The notes below the pieces were generated by a model, which ran no database searches, was not told the origin of the DNA, and worked only from the letters and a program-made list of their open reading frames with translations. Shown piece after piece: positions 51,578-59,728 of a DNA stretch of 64,000 nt (position 1 is the stretch's first letter; every line of letters starts with the position of its first letter). The stretch is taken from the NCBI GenBank assembly GCA_018268595.1, contig JAFDWH010000009.1, positions 372,001-436,000 of the forward strand. The letters are read 5' to 3'. Source of the DNA: Actinomycetota bacterium. GTDB lineage: Bacteria > Actinomycetota > Thermoleophilia > Solirubrobacterales > Solirubrobacteraceae. Both the position numbers and the translations under genes were made by a program.

Positions 51578-52389
51578 CGCCCGGACCCCCGCAGCGCGCG
51601 CGTCAGCACGCGGTTGAGGTCGGTCGCCGAGCTGGACTCGGCGTCGCGGATCGCCGAGCCGGTGTAGTGCATGAAGACGTCGTCGAGGCGGTCGGCGCCG
51701 ACGCTCGCCTTCAGCGCCGCGGGCGTGTCGAGCACGACGAGCTCGCCGCGGTCCATGATCGCGATGCGGTCGCACTGCTCCGCCTCGTCCATGTAGTGCG
51801 TCGTCATGAAGATCGTCGTGCCCTCGGTCTGCTGGAGCGCGCGGATGTAGTCCCAGATCGAGCTGCGCGTCTGCGGGTCGAGGCCGACGGTCGGCTCGTC
51901 GAGGAACAGCACGCGCGGCGAGTGCAGCAGGCCGCGCGCGATCTCCAGGCGCCGTCTCATGCCGCCGGAGAAGGTCAGGACCGGCTGGTCGCGCCGCTCC
52001 CACAGGTCGACCATCTCGAGCATCTGGCGCATCCGCGCCGGGATGACGCCCGGGTCGATCCCGTACAGCTCGGCGTGCATGCGCAGGTTCTGCGCGGCGG
52101 TCAGGTAGAGGTCGAGCGTCTGGTCCTGGAACACGAGGCCGATGTGCCGGCGCACGTCGTCGCGCTCGGCGGCGACGTCGAAGCCGCTCACGCGGGCGCT
52201 GCCGGAGGTGGGCCGGGCGAGCGTGCAGAGCATGTTGATCGTCGTGCTCTTGCCGGCGCCGTTGGGGCCGAGGAAGCCGAAGACCTCGCCGCGGGCGACG
52301 CTGAACGAGACGCCGCGGACGGCCTCGACCTCGCCGTAGGTCTTGACGAGGTCGTCGACCTCGATGGCGGGTGAATTGGAGGAGTGCAT
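51574..52389 (-). CDS. ABC transporter ATP-binding protein (DrrA-like)
   Basis: 271-residue ATPase with intact motifs: Walker A GPNGAGKST (about 36-44), Q-loop GLVFQDQTL, signature FSGGMRRRLEIA, Walker B VLFLDEPTVGLDP and an H-loop MTTHYMDEA. The sequence resembles the daunorubicin-resistance DrrA type. It powers the permease encoded next. The ATG overlaps the operator region shared with tetR. Contrast this normal ATPase with the degenerate one at 3167-3889. Confidence 0.92.
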   Translation of the reverse strand: MHSSNSPAIEVDDLVKTYGEVEAVRGVSFSVARGEVFGFLGPNGAGKSTTINMLCTLARPTSGSARVSGFDVAAERDDVRRHIGLVFQDQTLDLYLTAAQNLRMHAELYGIDPGVIPARMRQMLEMVDLWERRDQPVLTFSGGMRRRLEIARGLLHSPRVLFLDEPTVGLDPQTRSSIWDYIRALQQTEGTTIFMTTHYMDEAEQCDRIAIMDRGELVVLDTPAALKASVGADRLDDVFMHYTGSAIRDAESSSATDLNRVLTRALRGSGR

Positions 52390-52407
52390 GGCGCGGCACG
52401 ATAACAG

Positions 52408-52445
52408 TACAGTGACTGTAATTCTATGGTCGCTATAGTGCTATA
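52408..52445. promoter_or_regulatory. Twin TetR operators between drrA-like and tetR genes
   Basis: TACAGTGACTGTA (52408-52420, perfect dyad) and TATAGTGCTATA (52434-52445, arms TATAG and CTATA) are related sites about 25 bases apart, centre to centre, with shared pattern TAYAG...CTRTA. A possible tetR promoter is GTGACT (52412-52417), 16 bases, then TATAGT (52434-52439). TetR binding would repress both directions. Confidence 0.6.
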
Positions 52446-52449
52446 CTTC

Positions 52450-53100
52450 ATGTCAGGAGGCGTCCCCCAGGGCCTGCGCGAGCGCAAGAAGCGCGCCACG
52501 CACGACGCGATCGTCGCCACCGCGCGCCGTCTGTTCCTCGCGCGCGGCTTCGACGCCGTCACCGTCGCCGAGATCGCCGCCGCCGCCGACGTCTCGGAGA
52601 AGACGGTCTTCAACCACTTCGCCGCCAAGGAGGACCTCGTGTTCGCCGGCGGCGAGGCGCGCCTGGCCGAGCTGCAGGCGGCGATCGCCGGGCGGCCGCC
52701 CGGCAGCTCGCTGCTCGACGTCTTCCGCGCCAGCTCGGAGGCGATGCTCGACGCGGTCGCCGGCGGCGAGAGCGAGGAGCGCCTCGTCGTCGCCCGCATC
52801 GTGCGCGCCAGCCCCGCGCTGCAAGCGCGGCTCGCGGCGGGGTGGGCGCGCGAGGCCGACGCGCTCGCCGCCGCCGTCGCGGAGGCGACCGGCGCGGCCG
52901 GCGACGACCTCGTCCCCGCGGTCGTCGCGCGCACGCTCGCGTGGACGCTGATCGCGATCTTCCGCGCCACGCTCGACGGGCTGTCGGCCGGCGAGGACCC
53001 CGCGCGGCTCGCCGCGCGCCTGCGGCCCCAGGCCGCACGCGCCTACGACCGGCTCGCGGCCGGTCTCGGCGACTACGGGCTCGCCGAGCCCGCGGCGTAG
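52450..53100 (+). CDS. TetR family transcriptional regulator
   Basis: 216-residue regulator. HTH (about 15-60) reads ATHDAIVATARRLFLARGFDAVTVAEIAAAADVSEKTVFNHFAAKEDL, the usual TetR layout, and the ligand domain follows. ATG 52450 is preferred over the ATG at 52426, since the latter sits between two operator sites and would overlap the promoter. It is divergent from the DrrAB exporter genes and likely represses them until an exported compound binds. Confidence 0.9.
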   Translation: MSGGVPQGLRERKKRATHDAIVATARRLFLARGFDAVTVAEIAAAADVSEKTVFNHFAAKEDLVFAGGEARLAELQAAIAGRPPGSSLLDVFRASSEAMLDAVAGGESEERLVVARIVRASPALQARLAAGWAREADALAAAVAEATGAAGDDLVPAVVARTLAWTLIAIFRATLDGLSAGEDPARLAARLRPQAARAYDRLAAGLGDYGLAEPAA

Positions 53101-53149
53101 GCGGCGTGCGCGCGGGCCGCCGCGCGGGTACGAATCGGGACTGAAGGCC

Positions 53150-54529
53150 ATGTCCGCATCCGTCGTCGCCGATCCGCCGGCGCCGGCCGGCGCGCCGCCG
53201 CCGCCCGAGCAGGAGATCCGTGCGCTCGGGCGCTCGCTCGACGCGGCCTTCCCGTCCGCCGCGCGCCGGCCCGTGCACGCGGCCGAGCGGGCGCTCGCGG
53301 CGCCCCTGTCCGACCGTCCCGAGCTGCGCGCAGCGCTGTTCCGGCTCGTCGACGTCGCGCCCGCCTGCCGCACGCCGACGGAGTTGGGCGAGCACCTCGA
53401 CGCGTTCCTGGCCGAGCTGCCCGCGCATGAGCGCGCCGCCGGCCTCGCGCTGCACCTCACCGGCGGGCGCGGCGGCCATGCGCTGTCCGGGCGTGCCGCG
53501 GCCGTCGCGGTCGCGCGGATGGCGCGCTTCTTCATCGCCGGCGAGGACCCGGCGGCCGCGCTGCCCGCGCTCGCACGGCTGTGGAGCGGCGGCGTCGCCT
53601 CGTCGCTCGACCTGCTCGGCGAGGCGACCGTCACCGCGGCCGAGGCCGACCGCTACGCCGCCCGCTGCGACGACGCGCTCGTGCAGCTCGCGCAGGCGGT
53701 GCGTGCGTGGCCCGCGCGCCCGTTGCTGGAGCGCGACTTCGCCGGCCGCCTGCCGCGCGCGAACCTGTCGGTCAAGGTGACCGCGCTCACGCCGCTGATC
53801 CGCGAGGCGGCGCCGGAGATCGGGCGCGAGGACGCGGCGCGGCGGCTGCGCCCGCTGCTGCGGCGCGCGCGCGAGCTGGGCGCCCACCTGCACGTCGACA
53901 TGGAGTCGATCGCCTCGCGCGAGCTGATCGTGGGGCTCGTGCTCGGCCTGCTCGCCGAGGACGAGTTCCGCGACGGCCCCGACGCCGGCATCGTGCTGCA
54001 GGCCTACCTGACCGACAGCGACGAGCTGCTGCGCGAGGTGCTGGAGTGGGCGGCGCGCACCGAGCGCGCGACGCCGCTGACGGTGCGGCTCGTGAAGGGC
54101 GCCTACTGGGACCACGAGCTGGTCGAGGCGCGCCAGCGCGGCTGGACGCCGCCCGTTCACGCGACGAAGGCCGACACCGACCGCAGCTTCGAGCGGCTCA
54201 CGCGCGCGCTGCTCGCCGCGCGCCCCGCCGTGCGCGTCGCGATCGCCTCGCACAACCTCCGCTCGATCGCCCACGCGATCGTGTGCAACCGCCGCAGCGG
54301 CCGCCCCGACACGGACCTGGAGCTGCAGGTGCTGCGCGGCCTCGGCGACGACCTGCACCACGCGCTGGCCGCGCACAGACTGCGCGTGCGCAGCTACTGC
54401 CCCGTCGGCGACCTCGTGTCCGGGATGGCGTACCTCGTGCGCCGCCTGCTGGAGAACACCGCCAACGACTCGTTCCTCGCCGCGCGCGCGGACGGCGCCG
54501 ACCTCGACCGGCTGCTGCGCGCGCCATGA
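53150..54529 (+). CDS. Proline dehydrogenase
   Basis: 459-residue FAD enzyme oxidising proline to pyrroline-5-carboxylate, of the PutA PRODH-domain type. The barrel region is about 155-450: LSVKVTALTPLI, GAHLHVDMESIASRELI, VLQAYLTDSDELL, VRLVKGAYWDHELVEARQRG, IASHNLRSIAHA and VRSYCPVGDLVSGMAYLVRRLLENTAN. The N-terminal 150 residues resemble the helical PutA arm. ATG 53150 follows GGGACTGAAGG. Coupled by ATGA to the P5C dehydrogenase gene. Confidence 0.94.
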   Translation: MSASVVADPPAPAGAPPPPEQEIRALGRSLDAAFPSAARRPVHAAERALAAPLSDRPELRAALFRLVDVAPACRTPTELGEHLDAFLAELPAHERAAGLALHLTGGRGGHALSGRAAAVAVARMARFFIAGEDPAAALPALARLWSGGVASSLDLLGEATVTAAEADRYAARCDDALVQLAQAVRAWPARPLLERDFAGRLPRANLSVKVTALTPLIREAAPEIGREDAARRLRPLLRRARELGAHLHVDMESIASRELIVGLVLGLLAEDEFRDGPDAGIVLQAYLTDSDELLREVLEWAARTERATPLTVRLVKGAYWDHELVEARQRGWTPPVHATKADTDRSFERLTRALLAARPAVRVAIASHNLRSIAHAIVCNRRSGRPDTDLELQVLRGLGDDLHHALAAHRLRVRSYCPVGDLVSGMAYLVRRLLENTANDSFLAARADGADLDRLLRAP

Positions 54530-56082
54530 GCTTCGCGAACGAGCCGCTGCTGGAGCTGCGCCGCGCGTGGGTGCGCGACGGGCTCGAGGACGCGCTGCGC
54601 GCGCTCGACGCCGAGCTGCCGCTGCACGTGCCGGTGCTGATCGACGGCGCCACGCGCGACGCGCCGGACCTCGCCTCGACCGACCCTGGCGCGCCGGAGC
54701 GCGTCGTCGCCGCCGCGACGCGCGCGACGCCCACCGAGGTGGACGACGCGGTGCGCGCCGCGAGCGCGGCGCAGGCGGCGTGGGCCGCGCGCCGCGCCGC
54801 CGCGCGGGCGGCGGTCCTCGTCCGCGCCGCCGGGCTGCTGCGCGAGCGGCGCGCGCGCCTGGCCGCGCTCGCCGTGCGCGAGTGCGCGAAGCCGTGGGCG
54901 GAGGCCGACGCCGACGTCTGCGAGGCGATCGACTTCCTCACCTACTACGCCGCCGACGCGGTGCGGCTCGAGCGCGGCGAGGAGCTCGTGCAGCTGCCCG
55001 GCGAGCGCAACGAGCTGCGCTACCGCCCGCGCGGCGTCGTCGCGGTCGTCGCGCCGTGGAACTTCCCGTTCGCGATCGCGCTCGGGATGACCGCGGCCGC
55101 GCTCGCGACCGGCAACGCGGTCGTGCTCAAGCCGGCCGAGCAGAGCCCCGGCTGCGCTTTCGAGCTCGTGCGCGCGCTGCACGAGGCGGGCGTCCCGGCC
55201 GGCGCGCTCGCGCTGCTGCCGGGCGAGGGCGACGTCGGCGCCGCGCTCGTGGCGCACGCGGGCGTGCACGTGATCGCGTTCACCGGCTCCTCCGCCGTCG
55301 GCCAGCAGATCCTGCGCGTCGCCGCCGACGTGCGTCCCGGCCAGCGCCACCTCAAGCACGTCGTCGCCGAGATGGGCGGCAAGAACTGCGTGCTCGTGGA
55401 CGCCGACGCCGACCTCGACGACGCCGTCCCGGCCGTCGCCTACTCGGCCTTCGGCTTCGCCGGCCAGAAGTGCTCCGCCTGCTCGCGCGTGCTCGTGCAC
55501 GAGGCGATCGCAGCGCCGTTCGCGGAGCGCCTGCGCGGCCTGCTCGACACGCTCGTGGTCGACCAGGCAACGCGCTTCGGCGTCGACGTGCCGCCGCTGA
55601 TCGAGCGCTCCGCGCAGGAGCGGATCGCGGACGCGCTCGCGCAGGCGGCGGCCGTTGGGGCGACCGTCGCGCGCGGCGCGGCCGGCCCCGACGAGGGCTG
55701 GTTCGCCGCGCCGGCGATCGTGACGGACGTCGCGGCCGACGCGCCGCTGCTCTCGACCGAGCTGTTCGGCCCGGTCGTGACGGTCGAGCCCGTCCCCGAC
55801 CTGCAGGCGGCGCTGGCGCGCGTCGAGGCGCTGCCGTTCGGCCTCACCGGCGGGATCTTCTCGCGCAACCCGGCGCGCGTGCGCGAGCTGACCTGGAAGC
55901 TGCCCGTCGGCAACGTCTACGTCAACCGCCACATCACCGGCGCGACCGTCGCGCGCCAGCCGTTCGGCGGCACCCGCCTGTCCGGCGGCGGGCCGAAGGC
56001 CGGCGGCCCCGGCTACCTGCACCACTTCGTCGAGAGCGTCGTCGTGTCGGAGAACACGACGCGCCACGGGCTGGTCGTCTAG
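54526..56082 (+). CDS. L-glutamate gamma-semialdehyde (P5C) dehydrogenase
   Basis: 518-residue aldehyde dehydrogenase that completes proline catabolism to glutamate. Motifs: VVAPWNFPFAIALGMTAAAL, AFTGSSAVGQQIL, catalytic Glu in VVAEMGGKNCVLVD, catalytic Cys in FGFAGQKCSACSR and ELFGPVVTVEPV. The pathway intermediate can be channelled from the adjacent proline dehydrogenase. Its TAG overlaps the stop codon of the convergent acidic protein (CTAG). Confidence 0.95.
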   Translation: MSFANEPLLELRRAWVRDGLEDALRALDAELPLHVPVLIDGATRDAPDLASTDPGAPERVVAAATRATPTEVDDAVRAASAAQAAWAARRAAARAAVLVRAAGLLRERRARLAALAVRECAKPWAEADADVCEAIDFLTYYAADAVRLERGEELVQLPGERNELRYRPRGVVAVVAPWNFPFAIALGMTAAALATGNAVVLKPAEQSPGCAFELVRALHEAGVPAGALALLPGEGDVGAALVAHAGVHVIAFTGSSAVGQQILRVAADVRPGQRHLKHVVAEMGGKNCVLVDADADLDDAVPAVAYSAFGFAGQKCSACSRVLVHEAIAAPFAERLRGLLDTLVVDQATRFGVDVPPLIERSAQERIADALAQAAAVGATVARGAAGPDEGWFAAPAIVTDVAADAPLLSTELFGPVVTVEPVPDLQAALARVEALPFGLTGGIFSRNPARVRELTWKLPVGNVYVNRHITGATVARQPFGGTRLSGGGPKAGGPGYLHHFVESVVVSENTTRHGLVV

Positions 56083-56657
56083 CCGCGGCGAGCCGTTCGC
56101 GGTCTGGCTCTTCTGCGGGGTCTGCTGGGCGGGCGCGGCGGCGAGGCTCTGCGTCTCCGCGCTCTGGGCGGCTCCGGCTCCTCCTCGGCCTCCGGCTCCT
56201 CCTCCTCTTCGTCCTCCTCGTCCTCGTACTCGTCGTCCGCCTCGGCCTCCGGCTCCTCCTCCTCTTCGTCCTCCTCGTCCTCGTACTCGTCGTCCGCCTC
56301 GGCCTCGGGCTCCTCGTCCTCGTCCTCCTCGTACTCCTCGTCCTCTTCGTCCTCGTAGTCCTCCTCGGCCTCGGCCTCGGGCTCCTCGTACTCTTCCTCG
56401 TCCTCGTACTCGTCGTCCTCGTACTCGTCGTCCTCTGCCGGCGGCTCCTCCGACTCCTCGTCCTGGGCGCCCAGCCGCTCGCCGATCAGGCGGCGGGCGG
56501 GACCGACCGTGGCACGTCCCGCGATCGCGAGCGCCGCGCCAGCAGCGACGGCACGCGCCGGAGTGAGGAGGTGCTTGTGCTTGCTTCTCCCGCCCTTGAT
56601 GTCCTCGAGCGCGGACTCGGCGGCAGCGTTGAGCATCTTTCCTACGTCGATGGCCAT
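56079..56657 (-). CDS. Extremely acidic repeat protein beside gas vesicle cluster
   Basis: 192-residue protein. The first 70 residues look globular (MAIDVGKMLNAAAESALED, KHKHLLTPARAVAAGAALAIAG, GPARRLIGERLG) with one possible membrane helix. Residues about 75-165 are almost pure Glu/Asp with Tyr and Ala, including two near-exact 19-residue repeats; the final 25 residues are Arg/Pro-rich. It follows a GGAG ribosome-binding site and diverges from the gas vesicle genes. The charge polarity (acidic middle, basic tail) suggests a disordered, ion- or protein-binding function. Function is unknown. Confidence 0.75.
   Translation of the reverse strand: MAIDVGKMLNAAAESALEDIKGGRSKHKHLLTPARAVAAGAALAIAGRATVGPARRLIGERLGAQDEESEEPPAEDDEYEDDEYEDEEEYEEPEAEAEEDYEDEEDEEYEEDEDEEPEAEADDEYEDEEDEEEEEPEAEADDEYEDEEDEEEEEPEAEEEPEPPRARRRRASPPRPPSRPRRRARPRTARRG
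56194..56306 (-). repeat. Two 57-bp tandem repeats in the acidic protein gene
   Basis: Copies begin at 56194 and 56251 (period 57 bases, 19 residues: PEAEADDEYEDEEDEEEEE on the coding strand). More divergent Glu/Asp codons extend to about 56450. The copies are nearly identical, so expansion is recent. Confidence 0.85.
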
Positions 56658-56730
56658 GGTGTCTCCGTCCCGTTCGATCGTGCCGTCGGAGTCACACGGG
56701 TACCCGTCCGCAGCCCGCGTTACCCACATC

Positions 56731-56755
56731 GGTTGCCCGCATCCCGACCGGGTAG
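56731..56755 (+). promoter_or_regulatory. Possible SigB/SigF-type promoter for gas vesicle genes
   Basis: GGTTGC (56731-56736) and GGGTAG (56750-56755) are 13 bases apart and resemble actinobacterial stress-sigma promoters (GTTT...GGGTA). The start would lie about 75 bases before the first gvp ATG. This is a short-motif match, and GC-rich DNA gives such hits by chance. Confidence 0.35.
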
Positions 56756-56836
56756 TGCTGAGCGCAGCGACCGAACCGACCGGGCCCGCGGGGGACTCGA
56801 CGGAACCGGCGGCCGAGGTGAGTCGAGGTGAAGTGA

Positions 56837-57232
56837 ATGAGTGTGCAACCGAGCCCCGGTGGGGCGCTCGAGCGCAGCCAGGAGAGCTCGCTCGCGGACG
56901 TCGTCAACACGATTCTCGAGAAGGGGGTCGTGATCGACGTGTTCGCGCGCGTCTCGCTCGTCGGCATCGAGCTGCTGCGGGCCGACGTCCGCGTGGTGAT
57001 CGCGAGCGTCGACACCTACCTCCGCTTCGCGGAGCGGGTCGGCCGGCTCCAGCTGGGCTCCCAGGAACCGCGCGACCTCACGGAGGTCGCCGAGGGCCTC
57101 ACCGAGGGAGGCGCCAAGGCCAAGAGCAAGGGCGCGCTGGAGGCTGGCGCGGAGAAGCTCGGCGACGCGCTCGGCAGAGGCGACGACGAGCAGCAGCCCG
57201 CGAGACACAACCGCAGGAGACGGCGCAGATGA
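56837..57232 (+). CDS. gvpA: Gas vesicle structural protein GvpA (GvpA/GvpJ family)
   Basis: 131-residue protein. Residues 16-72 are the conserved gas vesicle core ([45 protein letters not shown]), which assembles into the rib wall in true GvpA. The C-terminal extension (about 75-131), including [17 protein letters not shown] and an Arg-rich end, is like that of streptomycete GvpA. A GAGGTGA ribosome-binding site precedes ATG 56837. It is the first gene of a cluster of about nine gvp genes. A GvpJ role rather than the main structural one cannot be excluded. Confidence 0.88.
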   Translation: MSVQPSPGGALERSQESSLADVVNTILEKGVVIDVFARVSLVGIELLRADVRVVIASVDTYLRFAERVGRLQLGSQEPRDLTEVAEGLTEGGAKAKSKGALEAGAEKLGDALGRGDDEQQPARHNRRRRRR

Positions 57233-57954
57233 GCGCGGAGCAGCAGGACCGACGGCGGCAGGAGCAGGAGGGCAACGTCTGGGTCTACGGCGTCGTCCCC
57301 GCGCACGCGGCCATGAGGGAGCTCGAGCGCCGCGGCGACCGGCTCCCCGAGGTGTGGGTCGTCGAGGCCGGCGATCTCGGCGCGATCGCGGGGCCGGCGC
57401 CGGCCCAGGACGAGCAGGGGACGCGCGACCAGGCGCTCGCGCACGCCCGCGTGCTCGAGGCGGCGGTCGTCGACGCGCCGGTGGTCCCGTTCCGCTTCGG
57501 GATCATGGTGCCGGAGACGGAGGACGTGGGCGACGAGCTGCTGCTGCCCCAGCACGACGAGCTCGCGCAGCTGCTCGCGCGGGTCGAGGGCCGCATCCAG
57601 ATGACGCTGAAGGCGTACTACGACGAGGACACGCTGCTGCGTGAGATCGTCGAGCGCGAGCCGGAGATCGCGCGCCTGCGCGAGGAGCTGCGCGACATGC
57701 CCGAGGACGAGTCGCACGCCGCGCAGGTGCGGCTCGGCGAGCTCGTGAGCGCTGCGGTCGACCAGGCGCGCGAGCGCGACGCCGCCGAGCTGCTCGAGCA
57801 GCTCCAGCCGGTCGCGGTCTCCGCCGCGACGGACCCGCTCGAGCGCGAGTACATGGTGCTCAACGCCCCGCCCAGCGGCTCCAAGAGCTGGAGGAGGCGC
57901 GCGAGCGGGGCGAGCTGTCGCCCGAGGAGGCCGCGCGACGTCAGGGCGAGCTGA
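57229..57954 (+). pseudogene. gvpF: Gas vesicle GvpF/GvpL family protein, C-terminus lost (fused to gvpG remnant)
   Basis: Residues 1-213 are a normal GvpF/L protein (VWVYGVVPAH, VVPFRFGIMVPE, EREYMVLNA). After MVLNA at about 57867 the expected tail (of about 45 residues, ending GPxPPYxF) is missing, and the frame continues as 28 unrelated residues. The DNA after the junction encodes, in another frame, the C-terminal half of GvpG (57864-58025). So a deletion of about 250 bases (gvpF end plus gvpG start) is inferred. It overlaps gvpA by ATGA. An assembly error is the main alternative. Confidence 0.75.
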
Positions 57955-58025
57955 TCGAACAGGTGGCGCAGCCGAGCGTCGAGGCGACGCCGGCCGAGCC
58001 GCAGGAGGACGCGCACGATGGCTGA
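57864..58025 (+). pseudogene. gvpG: Remnant of gvpG
   Basis: Frame 3 of this stretch reads QRLQELEEARERGELSPEE followed by AARRQGELIEQV, matching the helical end of GvpG. No start codon or N-terminal GvpG half (about 40 residues) exists before it, because the upstream DNA is the interior of gvpF. The fragment ends in a TGA that overlaps the gvpO start (ATGGCTGA). GvpG normally helps gas vesicle assembly. Confidence 0.75.
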
Positions 58026-58377
58026 GGAGAGACCCCGGCGCAGACGCAGAGCGAGCGGCGGCGGGCGGTCGGACGGGGCGCCGCGCAGACGCACGGCGAA
58101 GCGGGCGTCCGGCGTCGAGCTGGCGAAGCGCGCGAAGGACCAGCTCGCCGAGATCACCGGGCTGGCGGCGGAGAGCGTGAGCGCGCTGGAGCGCGCCGAG
58201 GACGGGTCGTGGTTCGTGACCGTCGACCTGCTCGAGCTCTCGCGCATCCCCGAGACCGACGACGTGCTCGGCAGCTACGAGGCGCAGCTCGACGCGGACG
58301 GAGAGCTGCTCAGCTACAAGCGGCTGCGCCGCTACCCGCGCAGCCAGGCGCAGGAGTCGAGCAACAACTCCCGATGA
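58018..58377 (+). CDS. gvpO: Gas vesicle protein GvpO
   Basis: 119-residue protein. The first 30 residues are Arg-rich and probably disordered. The GvpO core (about 30-110) includes ELAKRAKDQLAEITGLAAESV, DGSWFVTVDLLELSRIPETDDVLGSYEAQLD and LLSYKRLRRYPRS. GvpO is thought to regulate or assist gas vesicle formation in haloarchaea and actinobacteria. A GGAGGA ribosome-binding site precedes ATG 58018, within the gvpG remnant. The next gene overlaps by ATGA. Confidence 0.9.
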   Translation: MAEERPRRRRRASGGGRSDGAPRRRTAKRASGVELAKRAKDQLAEITGLAAESVSALERAEDGSWFVTVDLLELSRIPETDDVLGSYEAQLDADGELLSYKRLRRYPRSQAQESSNNSR

Positions 58378-58727
58378 GCGGCATCGTCCCCTCGAGCAGC
58401 TCGGGCCCCGCGCCCGTCTCGTCCGCGCTCACCGGCCCGTCGGACGGCGCGGCCAACCTCGCCGACGTGCTCGAGCGCGTGCTCGACAAGGGCATCGTGA
58501 TCGTCGGCGACATCCGCGTGAACCTGCTCGACATCGAGCTGCTCACGATCAAGCTGCGGCTCGTCATCGCCGGCGTCGACACCGCCCGCCGCATCGGCAT
58601 CACGTGGTGGGAGCACGATCCGTGGCTGACCGGCGAGGACGACGACCGCGGCGCGCTCGCCGACCGCGTCAGACGGCTCGAGCGCCGGCTCGAGGCCGGC
58701 TCCTCCTCGGAGGGCGACGATGCGTGA
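58374..58727 (+). CDS. gvpJ: Gas vesicle protein GvpJ
   Basis: 117-residue GvpA-related minor protein. Core residues about 26-85 read ANLADVLERVLDKGIVIVGDI, then NLLDIELLTIKLRLVIAGVDTARRIG and ITWWEHDPWL, close to streptomycete GvpJ. Such proteins may shape vesicle ends and nucleate assembly. The Ser/Pro-rich first 25 residues and charged end are typical. Coupled to neighbours by short overlaps. Confidence 0.88.
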   Translation: MSGIVPSSSSGPAPVSSALTGPSDGAANLADVLERVLDKGIVIVGDIRVNLLDIELLTIKLRLVIAGVDTARRIGITWWEHDPWLTGEDDDRGALADRVRRLERRLEAGSSSEGDDA

Positions 58728-59544
58728 CGAGCCGTCCGCCTGCTACGTGTACTGCGTCGTGCCCGCGGCGCAGGTCCCGCCGCTCGACGACCTCGCCGGC
58801 GTCGACCCGGGGCTCCCGGTCGGGTCGCTCACGGCGGGCGAGCTGTGCGCCGTCACGAGCCGCGTGCGCCTCGCCGAGTTCGGCGAGGACGCGCTGCGAC
58901 GCAACCTCGAGGACCTCGCCTGGGTCGAGCGGACGGCGCGCGCGCACGACGCCGTGCTGGCCCGCGCGCTGTCGGCCGGCGCCGTCGTCCCGCTGCGGCT
59001 GTGCACGATCTTCGGCGACGCCGACCACGTCCGTGCGATGCTCGAGCGCGAGCGCGAGCGGCTGCACGACGCGCTCGAGCGTCTGCGCGGTCGCAGCGAG
59101 TGGAGCGTGAAGGCGCGCGCCGACCTGCGGCGGCCCGCGCCGGCCGAGTCCGGCGGCGCTGCACCGGAGCAGACGCCCGGACGCGCGTTCTTCGCCCGCA
59201 AGCAGGGCGATCGCGAGCTGCGCGAGCGGGCGGCCGCGCGCGCGACGGCGGCGGCGCAGGAGATCCACGACGGGCTGCGCGCGGAGGCGGTCGACGCGCT
59301 GCTGCTGCCGCCGCAGGACCCCGCCCTCTCCGGACGCAGCGGCACGACGCTGCTGAACGGCGCCTACCTCGTCGAGCGGGCGCGCGAGCCGGCGTTCACG
59401 GCGGCCGTCGCGCAGCTCGCCGCGCGCCACCGCGACGGCGGCGTCGAGGTCGACGTCAGCGGCCCGTGGGCTCCGTACAACTTCGTCGCGACCGAACCGC
59501 AGCGCGATGAGCGACGAGCGGCAGCGCCTGCCCAGCCAGCGTGA
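58720..59544 (+). CDS. gvpL: Gas vesicle GvpL/GvpF family protein
   Basis: 274-residue complete member. N-terminal CYVYCVVPA, central PLRLCTIFGDADHVRAML and the C-terminal signature SGPWAPYNFV (about 247-256) are all present, so it is an intact reference for judging the truncated copy at 57229. Function is in vesicle assembly as an accessory protein. It overlaps gvpJ by 8 bases and gvpS by 38. Confidence 0.9.
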   Translation: MRDEPSACYVYCVVPAAQVPPLDDLAGVDPGLPVGSLTAGELCAVTSRVRLAEFGEDALRRNLEDLAWVERTARAHDAVLARALSAGAVVPLRLCTIFGDADHVRAMLERERERLHDALERLRGRSEWSVKARADLRRPAPAESGGAAPEQTPGRAFFARKQGDRELRERAAARATAAAQEIHDGLRAEAVDALLLPPQDPALSGRSGTTLLNGAYLVERAREPAFTAAVAQLAARHRDGGVEVDVSGPWAPYNFVATEPQRDERRAAAPAQPA

Positions 59545-59728
59545 GGTCGCGCTCGTCGAGCTGCTCGACCGCGCGCTCGGCGCCGGCGTCGTGATCGCCG
59601 GCGACGTCACGCTGACGCTCGCCGACATCGACCTCGTCGACCTGAGCCTGCGGCTCGTCGTCGGCTCGGTGCCGACGCTGCGCGGGCCGGCGGAGCAGCG
59701 CGCGCAGGACCCGGAGGGCGCGTCGTGA
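59507..59728 (+). CDS. gvpS: Gas vesicle protein GvpS (GvpA-related)
   Basis: 73-residue short GvpA-family protein with core VALVELLDRALGAGVVIAGD and VTLTLADIDLVDLSLRLVVG, matching actinobacterial GvpS. Its ATG lies inside the end of gvpL (38-base overlap), and its stop overlaps the next gene by 4 bases. It probably serves as a minor component or nucleator. Confidence 0.82.
   Translation: MSDERQRLPSQREVALVELLDRALGAGVVIAGDVTLTLADIDLVDLSLRLVVGSVPTLRGPAEQRAQDPEGAS

Noticed and set aside
57229-58025. Programmed ribosomal frameshift between gvpF and gvpG
   Set aside because: A shift could not restore the missing GvpF tail and GvpG N-terminus. Sequence is absent, so deletion or misassembly is more likely.
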